The notes: a model not told the origin generated them from the letters alone. Shown: positions 36,062-44,912, counted from the first letter of the stretch. The stretch is 64,000 nt of DNA from Paenibacillus foliorum (GCF_013141765.1 NZ_WHOD01000065.1:1-64000), one strand, 5' to 3'. Translations and numbers: made by a program.

Positions 36062-38596
36062 CTATTCCGTAACATCCTCCGTTACAGTAACACCCTCTGT
36101 TACAGAATAATTCGTCTCCAAATTGTCCAGCAAATTATCTTGAACGGTAATATTCGTCCCGCTTTCCAATAGGATCCCGTTCGTATTTCCAATGATCATA
36201 TTGTTCCATATTTCTACCTTATCGGGGTCACCTTGGCCAATATTTTTGGCGTTCTTATCACCAGAGTCATGCTCCAGCATGATCCCCCAATAATTAGGAG
36301 CCGTATTGTTCCGTATCGTATTGTTCCGTATGATTGTCCTTGGACCATTTAAAATATTGATGCCAACTCCATTGTTGATAGTCGTGGAGTTCTCGATGAT
36401 GTTATTCTCAATAATCGTATCTGGCGTTCCCATAGTCACAATAATGCCCTCGCGTGAGTTGCTGATTACATTGTCGTGAATGTAGTTGAAAGGGCCGGAT
36501 TTACTGTGATTACTAGGCGCCGTACCACCAGTATTGCCAAGTCCGATGCCCCCGCCGGTCAAAATATTAGTAATTTCATTTCCATAAACTTCATTCAAAT
36601 ATTCCAACTCTCCGTGCAGATCAATGGAATCGAGCTTCGTCTGAATATACTTATTCATACGCAGTACATTGTTATGGGCCACATTCTGAATCAAAGATCC
36701 ATGGCGAAGATAAGGTCCTTCAAAGCTGGAATGTTCAACGAGATTCCAATAGGTGTCATTGGCGAAGCCTAGACGGTCGACTTTGGGCATACCTTGAATG
36801 GATGTGCCATAGCCTGCACCCCCGCCACCCAAATCTGTAGCATTGCGGAATGTGGCATAGCGTACCACAACATCGTGACTATTTTCAATACGAACTCCGA
36901 TCCGTCTGAACCTTTCAACGGTTACATGATCGACTGTTACGTTATACGAAGGAGTCTCACCTGTGTTAGCTACAGTAATTCCATTATCTGGACCCCCGGC
37001 TTCGGGATTGTTGGTGCTATGCTCAGTTGTAAAAGTCCGGTCCCAGGTAGAGCTGACTGTCATATTGGATACTAAAATATCATGTTGACTCGACGACTTA
37101 ACAACCGAGCTGTTCTTAATATCATCAATGGATGATTTCAGTATAGTGCCTGCTTGGCTTTCACCGCGGAAATTGACACCCGTTTTTAGCTTGAGATTTA
37201 CAAAACCGTCTGGAGACGATAACAGATTATACACACCATTCGGTAAATAAACTTCATCTCCCGCTTGAGCTGCATTAATAGCATTTTGAATCGCTATGCG
37301 ATCATCTTTATTGTTATCTGCCGGATCGGCCCCGAAGCTGGTCACATTAATGGTTCGACCTGTTACAGGATTTGGAGTGTGAACAGCATGTGCCGTGCCA
37401 TCAGGGTTTGTTAAACCCGGCTTAGTGAATGGCAGCGTGCCCTCTGGCGCCAAAGGAACAATATTAGGCACAGTAGCCACCGGCGTATCTCCAGAAGCAT
37501 AAGGCTCATAAATCATCACATCCGTAATACTGGTAAACGTATTGATCGAATTCCCGTGTCCGACAATCCTTACAAACCTGGCATCGGTGTCCAGGATATC
37601 GAATGCTTCCATATTGCCGTTAGCACCACTGCTGTTGCCGCTGAACTGATTCGTCCATGTCACAGCGTCAAGCGAGGTTTGGATATCAATAGCCGTAGTC
37701 CGTTCATTTCCTTTATAAAAAGCGATTCCAAGATAACCCACCCGCTTGGTTTCCCCCAGGTCAAAGTCTACGAATTGTCCATCACCGGAAGCAGACCAGC
37801 GGCTGAACATATTATTATCCAACAGGTTGCTCTCCACATTGCCGTCATTGCTGCTAGCGTTAACCTCTTTCACAGGAAGGGAGGAAACTGGAGGCTGAGA
37901 ATCATTGCTAGATATCGCGGGTGCATCCTCAGCAGAAGTGATACGCTTGGCAATCAGTTGGGGTCTATTCTGAGCTTTAGCTTCTTTCGAATACAGATCC
38001 GTGCTTACCCCTGCCGTAGAAGAATCCGTTATTAGCAGAGTGACCATTCCCTCAGATAGATGATTTCTTACATAATCTGTAATATCCACTGTATATGGCG
38101 CAGCTGCAGCTGTAGCAACGGTATAAGTCCCGATTAGGCTGGCTTGAGATATATCCTTGGCCGGAGCTTCCCAGGTGATCGTTTGCTCACTCCAGTCACT
38201 GTCCGGATAACCAAGAACATTAAAAGTTACATCCTTCTTGGCACTCCCTTGTTTGGCTGCGACCTGCAGGTAGTACTTATACGAGCTATCACTTAAAGTC
38301 GAAACATCAAATTTTAGAAAAGCAATCTTTTGGTCTGAGCCCGACGTACTGATGTTCCACAGCCCAATGTTATTAGGTTTTGGCGCATTATTCTCGTCGC
38401 CCAGGCAATTAGAGCAAGTATCATAATTAACTGCTGGAGCCTTACTGTAAATCAAAGCATCATCTATCGGCAATACCCACCCAACGTCCATCTCAACTGC
38501 CTCGGCCTGACCTAATGTGGGCATTGCCACAAGCGACATAACCATAGCAAAGCACAGCAGAACAGGCAGCTGCCTTCTAATACTAATAAACTTCAT
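36062..38596 (-). CDS. Secreted multidomain beta-helix protein (DNRLRE, discoidin, pectate-lyase-like)
   Basis: An 844-residue exported protein. Signal peptide at about residues 1-32, then a DNRLRE/CBM96-like domain (about 35-215, with IAFLKFDVSTL and DSDWSEQTITWEAP), a discoidin F5/8 C-like domain (about 240-362, LDNNMFSRWSASGDGQFVDF), and a right-handed beta-helix starting at INVTSFGADPADNNKDDRIA (pectate-lyase-3 type) with many NN-ladder turns such as IIENNIIENS. This looks like a polysaccharide-degrading or -binding enzyme acting outside the cell. Helical turns carry no unequivocal catalytic triad that I can identify. GGGAG precedes the ATG. A neighbouring AraC regulator and a cre-like site upstream suggest sugar control. 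Confidence 0.85.
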   Translation of the reverse strand: MKFISIRRQLPVLLCFAMVMSLVAMPTLGQAEAVEMDVGWVLPIDDALIYSKAPAVNYDTCSNCLGDENNAPKPNNIGLWNISTSGSDQKIAFLKFDVSTLSDSSYKYYLQVAAKQGSAKKDVTFNVLGYPDSDWSEQTITWEAPAKDISQASLIGTYTVATAAAAPYTVDITDYVRNHLSEGMVTLLITDSSTAGVSTDLYSKEAKAQNRPQLIAKRITSAEDAPAISSNDSQPPVSSLPVKEVNASSNDGNVESNLLDNNMFSRWSASGDGQFVDFDLGETKRVGYLGIAFYKGNERTTAIDIQTSLDAVTWTNQFSGNSSGANGNMEAFDILDTDARFVRIVGHGNSINTFTSITDVMIYEPYASGDTPVATVPNIVPLAPEGTLPFTKPGLTNPDGTAHAVHTPNPVTGRTINVTSFGADPADNNKDDRIAIQNAINAAQAGDEVYLPNGVYNLLSSPDGFVNLKLKTGVNFRGESQAGTILKSSIDDIKNSSVVKSSSQHDILVSNMTVSSTWDRTFTTEHSTNNPEAGGPDNGITVANTGETPSYNVTVDHVTVERFRRIGVRIENSHDVVVRYATFRNATDLGGGGAGYGTSIQGMPKVDRLGFANDTYWNLVEHSSFEGPYLRHGSLIQNVAHNNVLRMNKYIQTKLDSIDLHGELEYLNEVYGNEITNILTGGGIGLGNTGGTAPSNHSKSGPFNYIHDNVISNSREGIIVTMGTPDTIIENNIIENSTTINNGVGINILNGPRTIIRNNTIRNNTAPNYWGIMLEHDSGDKNAKNIGQGDPDKVEIWNNMIIGNTNGILLESGTNITVQDNLLDNLETNYSVTEGVTVTEDVTE

Positions 38597-38661
38597 AGTA
38601 CCACTCCCTCAATTCTTTTTTTGCTAAGCTTTTCACGTACGCACGTACCGTCCAAGCCCAT

Positions 38662-38675
38662 TGTAAGCGTTTTAT
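38662..38675 (-). promoter_or_regulatory. cre-like site upstream of beta-helix gene
   Basis: TGTAAGCGTTTTAT, read on either strand, matches the CcpA consensus at 12 of 14 positions, 66 bp upstream of the start codon. Confidence 0.35.
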
Positions 38676-38728
38676 CGAGGGATAGCTGGTGTTTTTTTTA
38701 GATGACCCTATGGGAAAGATTGTATTTT

Positions 38729-39577
38729 CTAGAAAACCGTACTTTCCGTGCTTTTAAGATACTCCCTTGGCGTTACTCCAATTCTTTTCTTAAACATTCT
38801 CAAAAAACTGGAATAATCGTTAAAGCCCGACTTCATACACGCCTCCGTTACATTGCTGCCTTGGGAAAGGTATTTTTTGGCCAAAGAGATTCGTTTGTAA
38901 ATGATATACTCATGAATTGTGCTGCCCGTATATTTCTTAAACAGCTTAATCAAGTAAAATTTGTTGATAAAAAACTCTTTTTCCAGCTGATCTAGCGACA
39001 GGTCCTGATCTAGATTTTGTTCAATATAGTCCAATATGGGCGATAGCTTTTGGTGCATGTTAATTCCGGTATCCGAATGCTTTTGATTCAAAAACATCTG
39101 ATTGATTAACACAAGCATTTCCATAAAACAACTGAATTTCAACAAATCCGACCCGGCAGAAGGATTTTTTTGTACATATTCATATTTCATAAAAAGGCTC
39201 TCTAGCGCTGCAATTTCCTTCTGGGTTAACGACATCTTGTTCTGCTCTCCATTAGCGCGGTTATAAAAGCATTCCAGAGGGTCGAAACCAGCGGTCTGGA
39301 ACAAGGCAGCCATGGCAGGATTAAATTCAATCACTATTCGTTCATATAGCGCATCCGAGGAAAACGCGGGCTTGTGGATCTCGTGCTCATTCGTAATGAT
39401 TAAATCCCCGAATTGTAGCGGGTAGATTGTTTTTTCGACGAAATATTTGACATCCCCCTTCAGCAAGAAATAAATTTCGCACCCGCGGTGGAGATGAAAA
39501 TCGATTTTGGATACTTGACGTTGGACATGCGTATATTTGATGTTTTGATCGATATTATCTAAATAGGCGGCGAACAT
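38729..39577 (-). CDS. AraC family transcriptional regulator with cupin domain
   Basis: A soluble regulator of 282 residues. The N-terminal cupin has FHLHRGCEIYFLLKGDVKYFV, and the C-terminal AraC domain has SLDQLEKEFFINKFYLIKLF and VTEACMKSGFNDYSSFLRMF. GAGGAG lies upstream at a rather long 13-nt spacing. It is divergent from the oxidoreductase/TIM-barrel pair at 39729 and directly upstream of the beta-helix gene, so either may be its target. Confidence 0.88.
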   Translation of the reverse strand: MFAAYLDNIDQNIKYTHVQRQVSKIDFHLHRGCEIYFLLKGDVKYFVEKTIYPLQFGDLIITNEHEIHKPAFSSDALYERIVIEFNPAMAALFQTAGFDPLECFYNRANGEQNKMSLTQKEIAALESLFMKYEYVQKNPSAGSDLLKFSCFMEMLVLINQMFLNQKHSDTGINMHQKLSPILDYIEQNLDQDLSLDQLEKEFFINKFYLIKLFKKYTGSTIHEYIIYKRISLAKKYLSQGSNVTEACMKSGFNDYSSFLRMFKKRIGVTPREYLKSTESTVF

Positions 39578-39667
39578 AAGTGGGTACCTGCTCCTCTCTA
39601 ACTTCAGTCAATATAAAACCAATTAATACAATATTTATATCAAAAAAGACAAGGAACTAGCATAAAT

Positions 39668-39673
39668 TATAAT
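39668..39673 (+). promoter_or_regulatory. -10 element for oxidoreductase operon
   Basis: A perfect TATAAT lies 55 bp before the start codon at 39729. No good -35 sits 17 bp upstream, which fits a promoter that depends on the divergent AraC activator. Confidence 0.35.
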
Positions 39674-39728
39674 ATATTCTGTTAAGTATTGAAAATCAAA
39701 TCAGCACTATTATGGAGGCGGAATACAC

Positions 39729-40934
39729 ATGAGCGTTCAAGCAAAGCTAAAAGTCGGATTGATCGGTTTGGGCAGCATCGGAAGCCATCACGTTCAATAT
39801 TTACGAACAATGGACAATATCGAGCTCGTTGGTGTGTGTGACACGAATAAGGTGAAAGCGGATTCAACTGCAGCCCAGGCTAACACAACCGCTTACTACA
39901 CTTATCAGGAGCTGTTTGACCAATCCGGCCTCGAAGCCGTCATTATTGCAGTTCCTCATTATGATCATACGCCGATTAGTGTGGATGCGTTTCAACGCGG
40001 GCTTCATGTTATGTGTGAAAAACCTTTGGCCGTTCATCTCAACGATGCTTATCAGACGATTGACGCCTACGAAGCCGCTAAACAAATCAATCCGAATATT
40101 GAGTTTGCCTTGATGTTTCAAGAGCGTACCCTTCCTTTTTATATGAAAATAAAAGAAATATTAAGCAGCGGAGAGCTGGGACAGCTTACTAGAGCCACAT
40201 GGATTCATACAGCCTGGTTCCGTTCACAAGCTTATTATGACGGTGGAGATTGGCGTGCTACTTGGGCGGGAGAAGGCGGCGGCATCTTAACCAATCAGTG
40301 TCCGCACACTTTGGATATGTATCAATACTTATTTGGCCTACCTGAAGAAATTACGGGTCATGCGCATATCGGTAAGTATCATAATATTGAAGTTGAGGAC
40401 GAGGTTACCGCATATTTTGAACATGCTAACGGAATGATCGGCCATTTAATCGTCACGACTGCCGAATCCCCAGGCACTAACCGAATGGAAATTATCGGAG
40501 AAAACGGCAAGCTAGTCTATGAAGATGAGAAGCTCATCTTTTATCGCAACCGCATTTCGATGCTTAAATACAGCCAAGAAACGCCAAACCGCTTTGAAAA
40601 GCTTGAGAATTGGTATACCGAAATACCGGTAAATACGAACGCACCATCAGGACATAAAGTGGTAACTCAGAAGTTCGTACAGCGGATACTGACCGGGTCA
40701 GGAGATTTGATTGCTCATGGTACAGAAGGTGTTAATTCCCTTACGCTTGCCAATGGTATTATGCTGTCCTCCTTCAAAAAGCAAACCGTTGCAGTTCCCT
40801 TCGATACGGATGAATATGAAAGCAAGCTCAAGGACTTGATTAGTACCTCCAAGTTTGTGAAGCCACAAGCAAATGCAGCAGCTCAAACGGAAAACGGTGA
40901 TTTCACCAAGTCATTCAGCACCAGCAAGAAATAG
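39729..40934 (+). CDS. Gfo/Idh/MocA family oxidoreductase
   Basis: A 401-residue NAD(P)-dependent dehydrogenase. The Rossmann motif VGLIGLGSIGSHH is at residues 9-21, MCEKPLAVHL carries the family Lys, and the C-terminal domain has WRATWAGEGGGILTNQCPHTLD, in which the family His acts in catalysis. GGAGG is 10 nt before the ATG. It is co-transcribed with the sugar phosphate isomerase/epimerase 15 bp downstream, a pairing common in inositol, ketoglucose and uronate catabolism. Confidence 0.92.
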   Translation: MSVQAKLKVGLIGLGSIGSHHVQYLRTMDNIELVGVCDTNKVKADSTAAQANTTAYYTYQELFDQSGLEAVIIAVPHYDHTPISVDAFQRGLHVMCEKPLAVHLNDAYQTIDAYEAAKQINPNIEFALMFQERTLPFYMKIKEILSSGELGQLTRATWIHTAWFRSQAYYDGGDWRATWAGEGGGILTNQCPHTLDMYQYLFGLPEEITGHAHIGKYHNIEVEDEVTAYFEHANGMIGHLIVTTAESPGTNRMEIIGENGKLVYEDEKLIFYRNRISMLKYSQETPNRFEKLENWYTEIPVNTNAPSGHKVVTQKFVQRILTGSGDLIAHGTEGVNSLTLANGIMLSSFKKQTVAVPFDTDEYESKLKDLISTSKFVKPQANAAAQTENGDFTKSFSTSKK

Positions 40935-40949
40935 AACGGAGGACTAGGA

Positions 40950-41771
40950 ATGGTTAAACTAACATGCTTTGCTGATGAAATCTCACCAGAATTGGACGAA
41001 CAATTGTCCGTATTGGAGCAAGAAGGATTGCGTTATCTGGAGCTTCGGGGCGTTTGGGGCAAAAATGTGCTGGATCTGACAGTGGAGGATCAGCAGCTGA
41101 TAAGGGTCAAGCTGCAGGAGCGCGGCTTTCGGATTTCATCGATAGGATCACCTATTGGTAAGTATGAGATCACGGACCCTTTTGCGCCTCAGCTGGAGGC
41201 GTTGGAACGTGCTATTGCTGCAGCCCATTTTTTCGAAACGCCATATATTCGTATTTTTTCATTTAGGACGCCAAAAGATGAACCCGTTGAAAACTACAGT
41301 GAGGAAGTACTTCGTAGAATGCGTGAGTTGTCGGAGGCTGCGGCCAAAGAAGAGATCATTCTGCTATTAGAGAACGACAGTAACTTGTACGGGAATACGG
41401 ATGATCGATGCCTTGAGATATTGAAACACTGCCAATCGGAGCATCTGCGAACAGCCTTTGATCCAGGTAACTATATAATGAACGAGGTCATCCCGATGAC
41501 TGCGGCTTATCCTAAGGTTTCCTCGTATATCGACTATGTTCACGTCAAGGATGCAACAGCCGAACCACGCCAATTTGTCCCGGCAGGCTTAGGCGATGGA
41601 CAGCTGGTTGAGCTTATTGATGAGTTAAAGCAGAATGGGTATTCAGGCTTTCTCTCCGTAGAGCCGCATCTGACTCACTATTTGCCTGATGCCAGCAATC
41701 CAGAGCGTGTCGTCACAGCCATTCAGGCTTTAAAGCTGCTGCTTGATAACGCAGGTGTGGCTTGGGAGTAG
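40950..41771 (+). CDS. Xylose isomerase-like TIM-barrel sugar isomerase/epimerase
   Basis: A 273-residue AP endonuclease family 2 protein. Metal-ligand candidates are the Glu in LLLENDS, the Asp in RTAFDPGN, the His-Asp pair in YVHVKDA, and the late Glu in LSVEPHL. GGAGGACTAGG precedes the ATG. As second gene of the operon with a Gfo/Idh/MocA oxidoreductase it probably isomerises the keto product of that enzyme. A strong terminator follows. Confidence 0.88.
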   Translation: MVKLTCFADEISPELDEQLSVLEQEGLRYLELRGVWGKNVLDLTVEDQQLIRVKLQERGFRISSIGSPIGKYEITDPFAPQLEALERAIAAAHFFETPYIRIFSFRTPKDEPVENYSEEVLRRMRELSEAAAKEEIILLLENDSNLYGNTDDRCLEILKHCQSEHLRTAFDPGNYIMNEVIPMTAAYPKVSSYIDYVHVKDATAEPRQFVPAGLGDGQLVELIDELKQNGYSGFLSVEPHLTHYLPDASNPERVVTAIQALKLLLDNAGVAWE

Positions 41772-41785
41772 GAAAGCACAACTAA

Positions 41786-41806
41786 GGGGCGAGCGTAGCT
41801 TACCCT
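41786..41806 (-). repeat. Dispersed repeat, D unit (inverted copy)
   Basis: GGGGCGAGCGTAGCTTACCC is the reverse complement, with two differences, of the unit at 60450-60471 in another intergenic region. Confidence 0.55.
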
Positions 41807-41832
41807 AAACTCAGAAACAGATTAATGTCGAT

Positions 41833-41862
41833 AAAGACCTAGCAGATCGCCGCTAGGTCTTT
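41833..41862 (+). terminator. Terminator of oxidoreductase-isomerase operon
   Basis: AAAGACCTAGC pairs perfectly with GCTAGGTCTTT around 8 nt and is followed by ATTCATTT, 61 bp past the stop at 41771. Confidence 0.75.
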
Positions 41863-41871
41863 ATTCATTTG

Positions 41872-42062
41872 CGCGCAGGGAGGGCGCGTGAGGGGCTGGG
41901 GCTGCTTACGGGGCCGAGTGTGTGTATGGGGCCACTTTTTGGGCTGCTTCTTGGGTTGTCTTGGGTTGGTCTTGGGAGGGCTGCGTGTGTGGGTGCGGCA
42001 CCTCTTGGTTTCACTCTTGGGTTGCTTCTTGGGCTGGGATGCGTGTGGGATTCCGGCCGTTG
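41872..42062. repeat. G/T-rich degenerate repeat tract with potential quadruplex
   Basis: Strand-asymmetric G/T-rich DNA. At 41878-41901 four G-runs with short loops (GGG, GGG, GGGG, GGGG) form a quadruplex-capable motif. From 41938 the words GCTGCTTCTTGGGTTG and GTTGCTTCTTGGGCTG, and GCTGCGTGTGTGGG and GATGCGTGTGGGA, recur as imperfect duplications. The open frames across it are compositional artefacts without ribosome sites. Confidence 0.55.
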
Positions 42063-42374
42063 CTAAAGTCGTGTTCCTTTGAATGGTAAGCTTGCAACAG
42101 TGGGAGCACCAACTTCAAGTGAGATTGGATTACCGAGCAGTCACCAGAGCTGACAACTAGGGCGGACGCGAGCGTCCTCCAACCCACACCCATGCCCTCG
42201 GTTCCCTCAGTACTTTGCGTTGCTCCCATACTTCTTAACCATTCTTCGATCCAGTATTCATATCCAACACCCTTTTTTTGTATCTTCCGCGTTCAATGGA
42301 ATGTTTCTACCTTGAGGACGATGACATACTTAAAACTTTCACCAAACAGTTGCTAGCTTGGAGGATCTCTCCTG

Positions 42375-42483
42375 TACTCCTACTCCTACTTCTACTTCTA
42401 CTTCTACTTCTACTTCTACTTCTACTCTTACTCTTACTCTTACTCTTACTCTTACTCTTACTCTACTCTACTCTACTCTACTC
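42375..42483. repeat. Compound microsatellite TACTCC/TACTTC/TACTCT/TACTC
   Basis: Uninterrupted tandem array: TACTCC x2, TACTTC x6, TACTCT x6, then the 5-mer TACTC x5. Each block is one substitution or deletion from the previous one, indicating stepwise slippage expansion. Only the C/T-rich strand reads as a poly-leucine frame. Confidence 0.9.
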
Positions 42484-42610
42484 TTAGCTATACAGAACGT
42501 CAGTTCGCTATTTGCTTGTATCCTATCGAATTCATGATTTTTCGGAACTACGATGCGCTATTTCGTCTCCAACCTCCCCTAAAGCCACATTTTGATGGAA
42601 ATAAAGGATC

Positions 42611-42670
42611 GTACTTCCCTTCAACTTGAATGAGCACGTGTTCATAGCAAAATAGCGTACCCACGTTCCT
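42611..42670 (+). repeat. Dispersed repeat, C unit copy 1
   Basis: This 60-bp segment matches 60351-60410 at 53 of 60 positions, both in the same orientation. Shared words include ACTTGAATGA and AAAATAGCGTACC. It lies inside a gene-free region. Confidence 0.8.
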
Positions 42671-42671
42671 C

Positions 42672-42795
42672 TTCCCCGTTCCGGTTCCCTTTCCATCCCT
42701 TCCCTTTCCTTTCCCGGTTCCTCTTCCCCGTTCCCGTTCCCGTTCCCGTTCCCGTTCCCTTTCCAGTTCTCGTCCCCTTCCCTCCCCATTCCCAT
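42672..42795. repeat. Polypyrimidine tract with CCCGTT hexamer array
   Basis: About 120 bp almost purely C and T on the plus strand apart from G in GTT units. It contains CCCGTT x5 in tandem (42727-42756) and looser CCCTTTCC units. The polypurine/polypyrimidine asymmetry could favour triplex (H-DNA) formation. Confidence 0.8.
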
Positions 42796-42894
42796 CAGAG
42801 GAACAAAAGAAAAGGTTCGGGCTAGTAAATAATAGTTAGCAGCTAGAACAATAAAGTGGATGCCACTCTAAGAGTTTAAGATCATAAACTTAAC

Positions 42895-42916
42895 AAGGAA
42901 AAGCTTGACTCACCCC
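42895..42916 (+). repeat. Dispersed repeat, D unit (degenerate copy)
   Basis: AAGGAAAAGCTTGACTCACC resembles AAGGGTAAGCTTCGCTCACC at 60450. Both are followed by an AAATTYTAGA word and then a hairpin. Confidence 0.55.
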
Positions 42917-42935
42917 AATACATATAAATTTTAGA

Positions 42936-43100
42936 AAAAACAGAGAGATCGCGAAACCAGTTGGTTCCACGATCTCTCTGTTTTTGATTATGTTGAATAT
43001 GTGTATAGTGCTTCTATTCCCCCATAATAGCGGGGCATTCTGAATCTGCTATCGACTTAATTTGGAGGCAGCAGGAGAACAAAGAATCTCTCTACTGTTC
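42936..43100. repeat. Dispersed repeat with terminator hairpin, copy A
   Basis: A 16-bp stem (AAAAACAGAGAGATCG with its complement, 42936-42985) between converging genes acts as a probable bidirectional terminator. A downstream tail (43030-43100, TGCTATCGACTTAATTTGGA) is recognisably homologous to the segment behind the matching hairpin at 51245. Confidence 0.7.
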
Positions 43101-43145
43101 ATTTAAAAACCTTCGAGGCTCTTTGCCGCTTTTATCCTACTAAGC

Positions 43146-44912
43146 TTATTTAAAAGGCCTGCTAAACTCGGTCACCAATCGCTTAGCATCGCCGCTCTCT
43201 GTCGTAAACACTTCATAGATCTTTAAGGTGAGTGGCGTATCAAATTGCTCGGAATTCCCGACAAAGGAGAGATTATTCTCACCAGAAACCAACCGCTCTT
43301 GACCTATCAATGATTTTGCAGCTGTCGCTACAAGTCGGCCCGTTGCATCATACAGTTCAAATTGAAGACGCGGGAAGCTAGCATCCACTTGAGTCTCCTT
43401 TTGACGCTGAATATCGAGCAAGAACTTACCTTTATAAGTATATTGATGAGTTGAGGTATTGAACAAATACGAGATATCCCAATGCTCAACGGCTACATCA
43501 AACGGATAAATACTGAACTTATCCTCAGCAGCAGGTGCTTGAAGCTGAACTCCGTAAGCAGCAATCGTTGATTTGAAAGCTGCGGAGCCATTAGCTGTAG
43601 TTCCAGTTGTATCTTGGATTTTTAACGCTAACCCATTACCTGTCTCTGTGGAAGGCAGAACATAAGCGTAATTCACGGTAATTCCGGAATTCGGCAGCAC
43701 CGAAGTAGTCGTCATCGTTTGGCGCTTACCACTGTATTGATAGCCGTCTGAGCTAACCAACTCCGATTGAAATACCGGAACTGCTAATGGGCGATCACTA
43801 CGGTTATACAGCTTGAATTTGGCTGTTACCTGCTTGCTTCCCTCATCTTCGTTGTCGCTCATTTGGAATTCAACCAGCGACACCTGCATATCAGGATGAA
43901 TCAATTCGCTGCGGTTATCGAAATTCATATTATTGCCAAGTACATAGGATGGATAGGTTTGAGCGGATGCTGTTCCTGGCAGTAAAATGTTCAACCGGCC
44001 CACTTGATACTGAACAAGATTTGTAGCAGCTGCTCCCGATTGAGCAAAGCTTTCTGTCGTCAGTAGATTCAGACTTGATAACACTGTATCCTGATCCGTT
44101 GGAATTACGTAATGGATGTACTTTTCTTCCTTAGCATCCAGTGCGATAGCACCTTCTTCTACTCTTTTACCTGAGAAAACTTTAGCCTCTGTTTTACCAT
44201 CGATCCTGAATTCAGGAATCGTCTCCCGTTGTTCTGACGGGTTTTGGGCAAGCAGTTGAACTACGAACACATTCCCTTGAGCTGTAGATTCCTTATGGAT
44301 ATCAACCGGTGTATATTGAATGGGTGACACCAGTGAAGGAATTCGGAAGAAGTCCGCCCACTTGCGAACAGCTGTCGGATCGGTAATTGGCGTATCAATC
44401 CCGCTCCATGGTTGCATGGTAACCGGTACAGCGGTGATCAACGTTTCTTTTTTGGGATAAACGTAATAGTCCACATCTGTCCAATTAACCTCGCTTAATG
44501 TCACCTTGTCAGTTCGGTCCAATACAACCATATAGCTTAAATCCGTCGTTGCCTTTGGTTGAATTGCCTTCGGATTGGATGCGCTCGGCTGTAAAGTATA
44601 CATAATTCCATCGCTTGTTACAGCGCGAAGCTCATACTCCGGTACTCGGGTTACTGCAGCTCCGTTATTCCCCATTTTTACAACTACGCCTATTCTAGTT
44701 CCTTCTAATATACGTTCATTCAGTACACTTTTCACTTCAACATTCAACGTTTCAGTTAACGGATAAACCGTTGCTGCAGCCTCTACGGCCGCTGCCGTTG
44801 CTTGCACGGGGCTAACGCTAATTGCCTCATCAGCAAAGGCTTGACTGCCGTAGCTCAAGATCGATGTAGAGAGTACAAGGGTTGCTAAAGTAACGGTCAA
44901 CTTCTTATTCAT
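43146..44912 (-). CDS. Secreted repeat protein of unknown function in RND operon
   Basis: A 588-residue exported protein with a signal peptide ending near SQAFADEA (about residue 28), no lipobox and no further membrane anchor. It contains about four Ig-like beta modules. Each has a Pro-aromatic strand (VPEYEL 90-95, IPEFRI 232-237, VPVFQSEL 378-385, FPRLQFEL 513-520) followed in the first three by a tyrosine-containing hydrophobic strand (SYMVVL, HYVIP, YAYVLP). I know no named family. AGGAGG precedes the ATG. It is the last gene behind the RND pump and adaptor, 118 bp after the adaptor with a hairpin between, and so may work with the pump at the cell surface. Confidence 0.8.
   Translation of the reverse strand: MNKKLTVTLATLVLSTSILSYGSQAFADEAISVSPVQATAAAVEAAATVYPLTETLNVEVKSVLNERILEGTRIGVVVKMGNNGAAVTRVPEYELRAVTSDGIMYTLQPSASNPKAIQPKATTDLSYMVVLDRTDKVTLSEVNWTDVDYYVYPKKETLITAVPVTMQPWSGIDTPITDPTAVRKWADFFRIPSLVSPIQYTPVDIHKESTAQGNVFVVQLLAQNPSEQRETIPEFRIDGKTEAKVFSGKRVEEGAIALDAKEEKYIHYVIPTDQDTVLSSLNLLTTESFAQSGAAATNLVQYQVGRLNILLPGTASAQTYPSYVLGNNMNFDNRSELIHPDMQVSLVEFQMSDNEDEGSKQVTAKFKLYNRSDRPLAVPVFQSELVSSDGYQYSGKRQTMTTTSVLPNSGITVNYAYVLPSTETGNGLALKIQDTTGTTANGSAAFKSTIAAYGVQLQAPAAEDKFSIYPFDVAVEHWDISYLFNTSTHQYTYKGKFLLDIQRQKETQVDASFPRLQFELYDATGRLVATAAKSLIGQERLVSGENNLSFVGNSEQFDTPLTLKIYEVFTTESGDAKRLVTEFSRPFK

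Larger units (their letters stand above)
41863..43145. other. Gene-free repeat island
   Basis: About 1.3 kb without any frame that has a ribosome site or protein-like composition. It holds the G/T-rich tract, the compound microsatellite, C and D repeat units, the polypyrimidine tract and the convergent terminator. The stretch 42063-42370 shows nothing recognisable. Confidence 0.7.

Noticed and set aside
41869..42082. Two overlapping Gly/Leu/Cys-rich plus-strand frames
   Set aside because: They arise from the G/T-rich repeat tract; biased composition and no start signal.
42375..42483. CRISPR array
   Set aside because: Repeat units are 5-6 bp with no spacers and no cas genes; this is a microsatellite.
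42278..42487. Poly-leucine open frame
   Set aside because: It is only the translation of the compound microsatellite; no ribosome site or flanking protein-like sequence.
42532..42795. Gly-Asn repeat open frame on the minus strand
   Set aside because: Produced by the CCCGTT hexamer array and the C repeat unit; the composition is not protein-like and there is no ribosome site.
41872..43145. Insertion sequence or prophage remnant
   Set aside because: No transposase, integrase or terminal inverted repeats with a target duplication could be seen; only short non-coding repeats.
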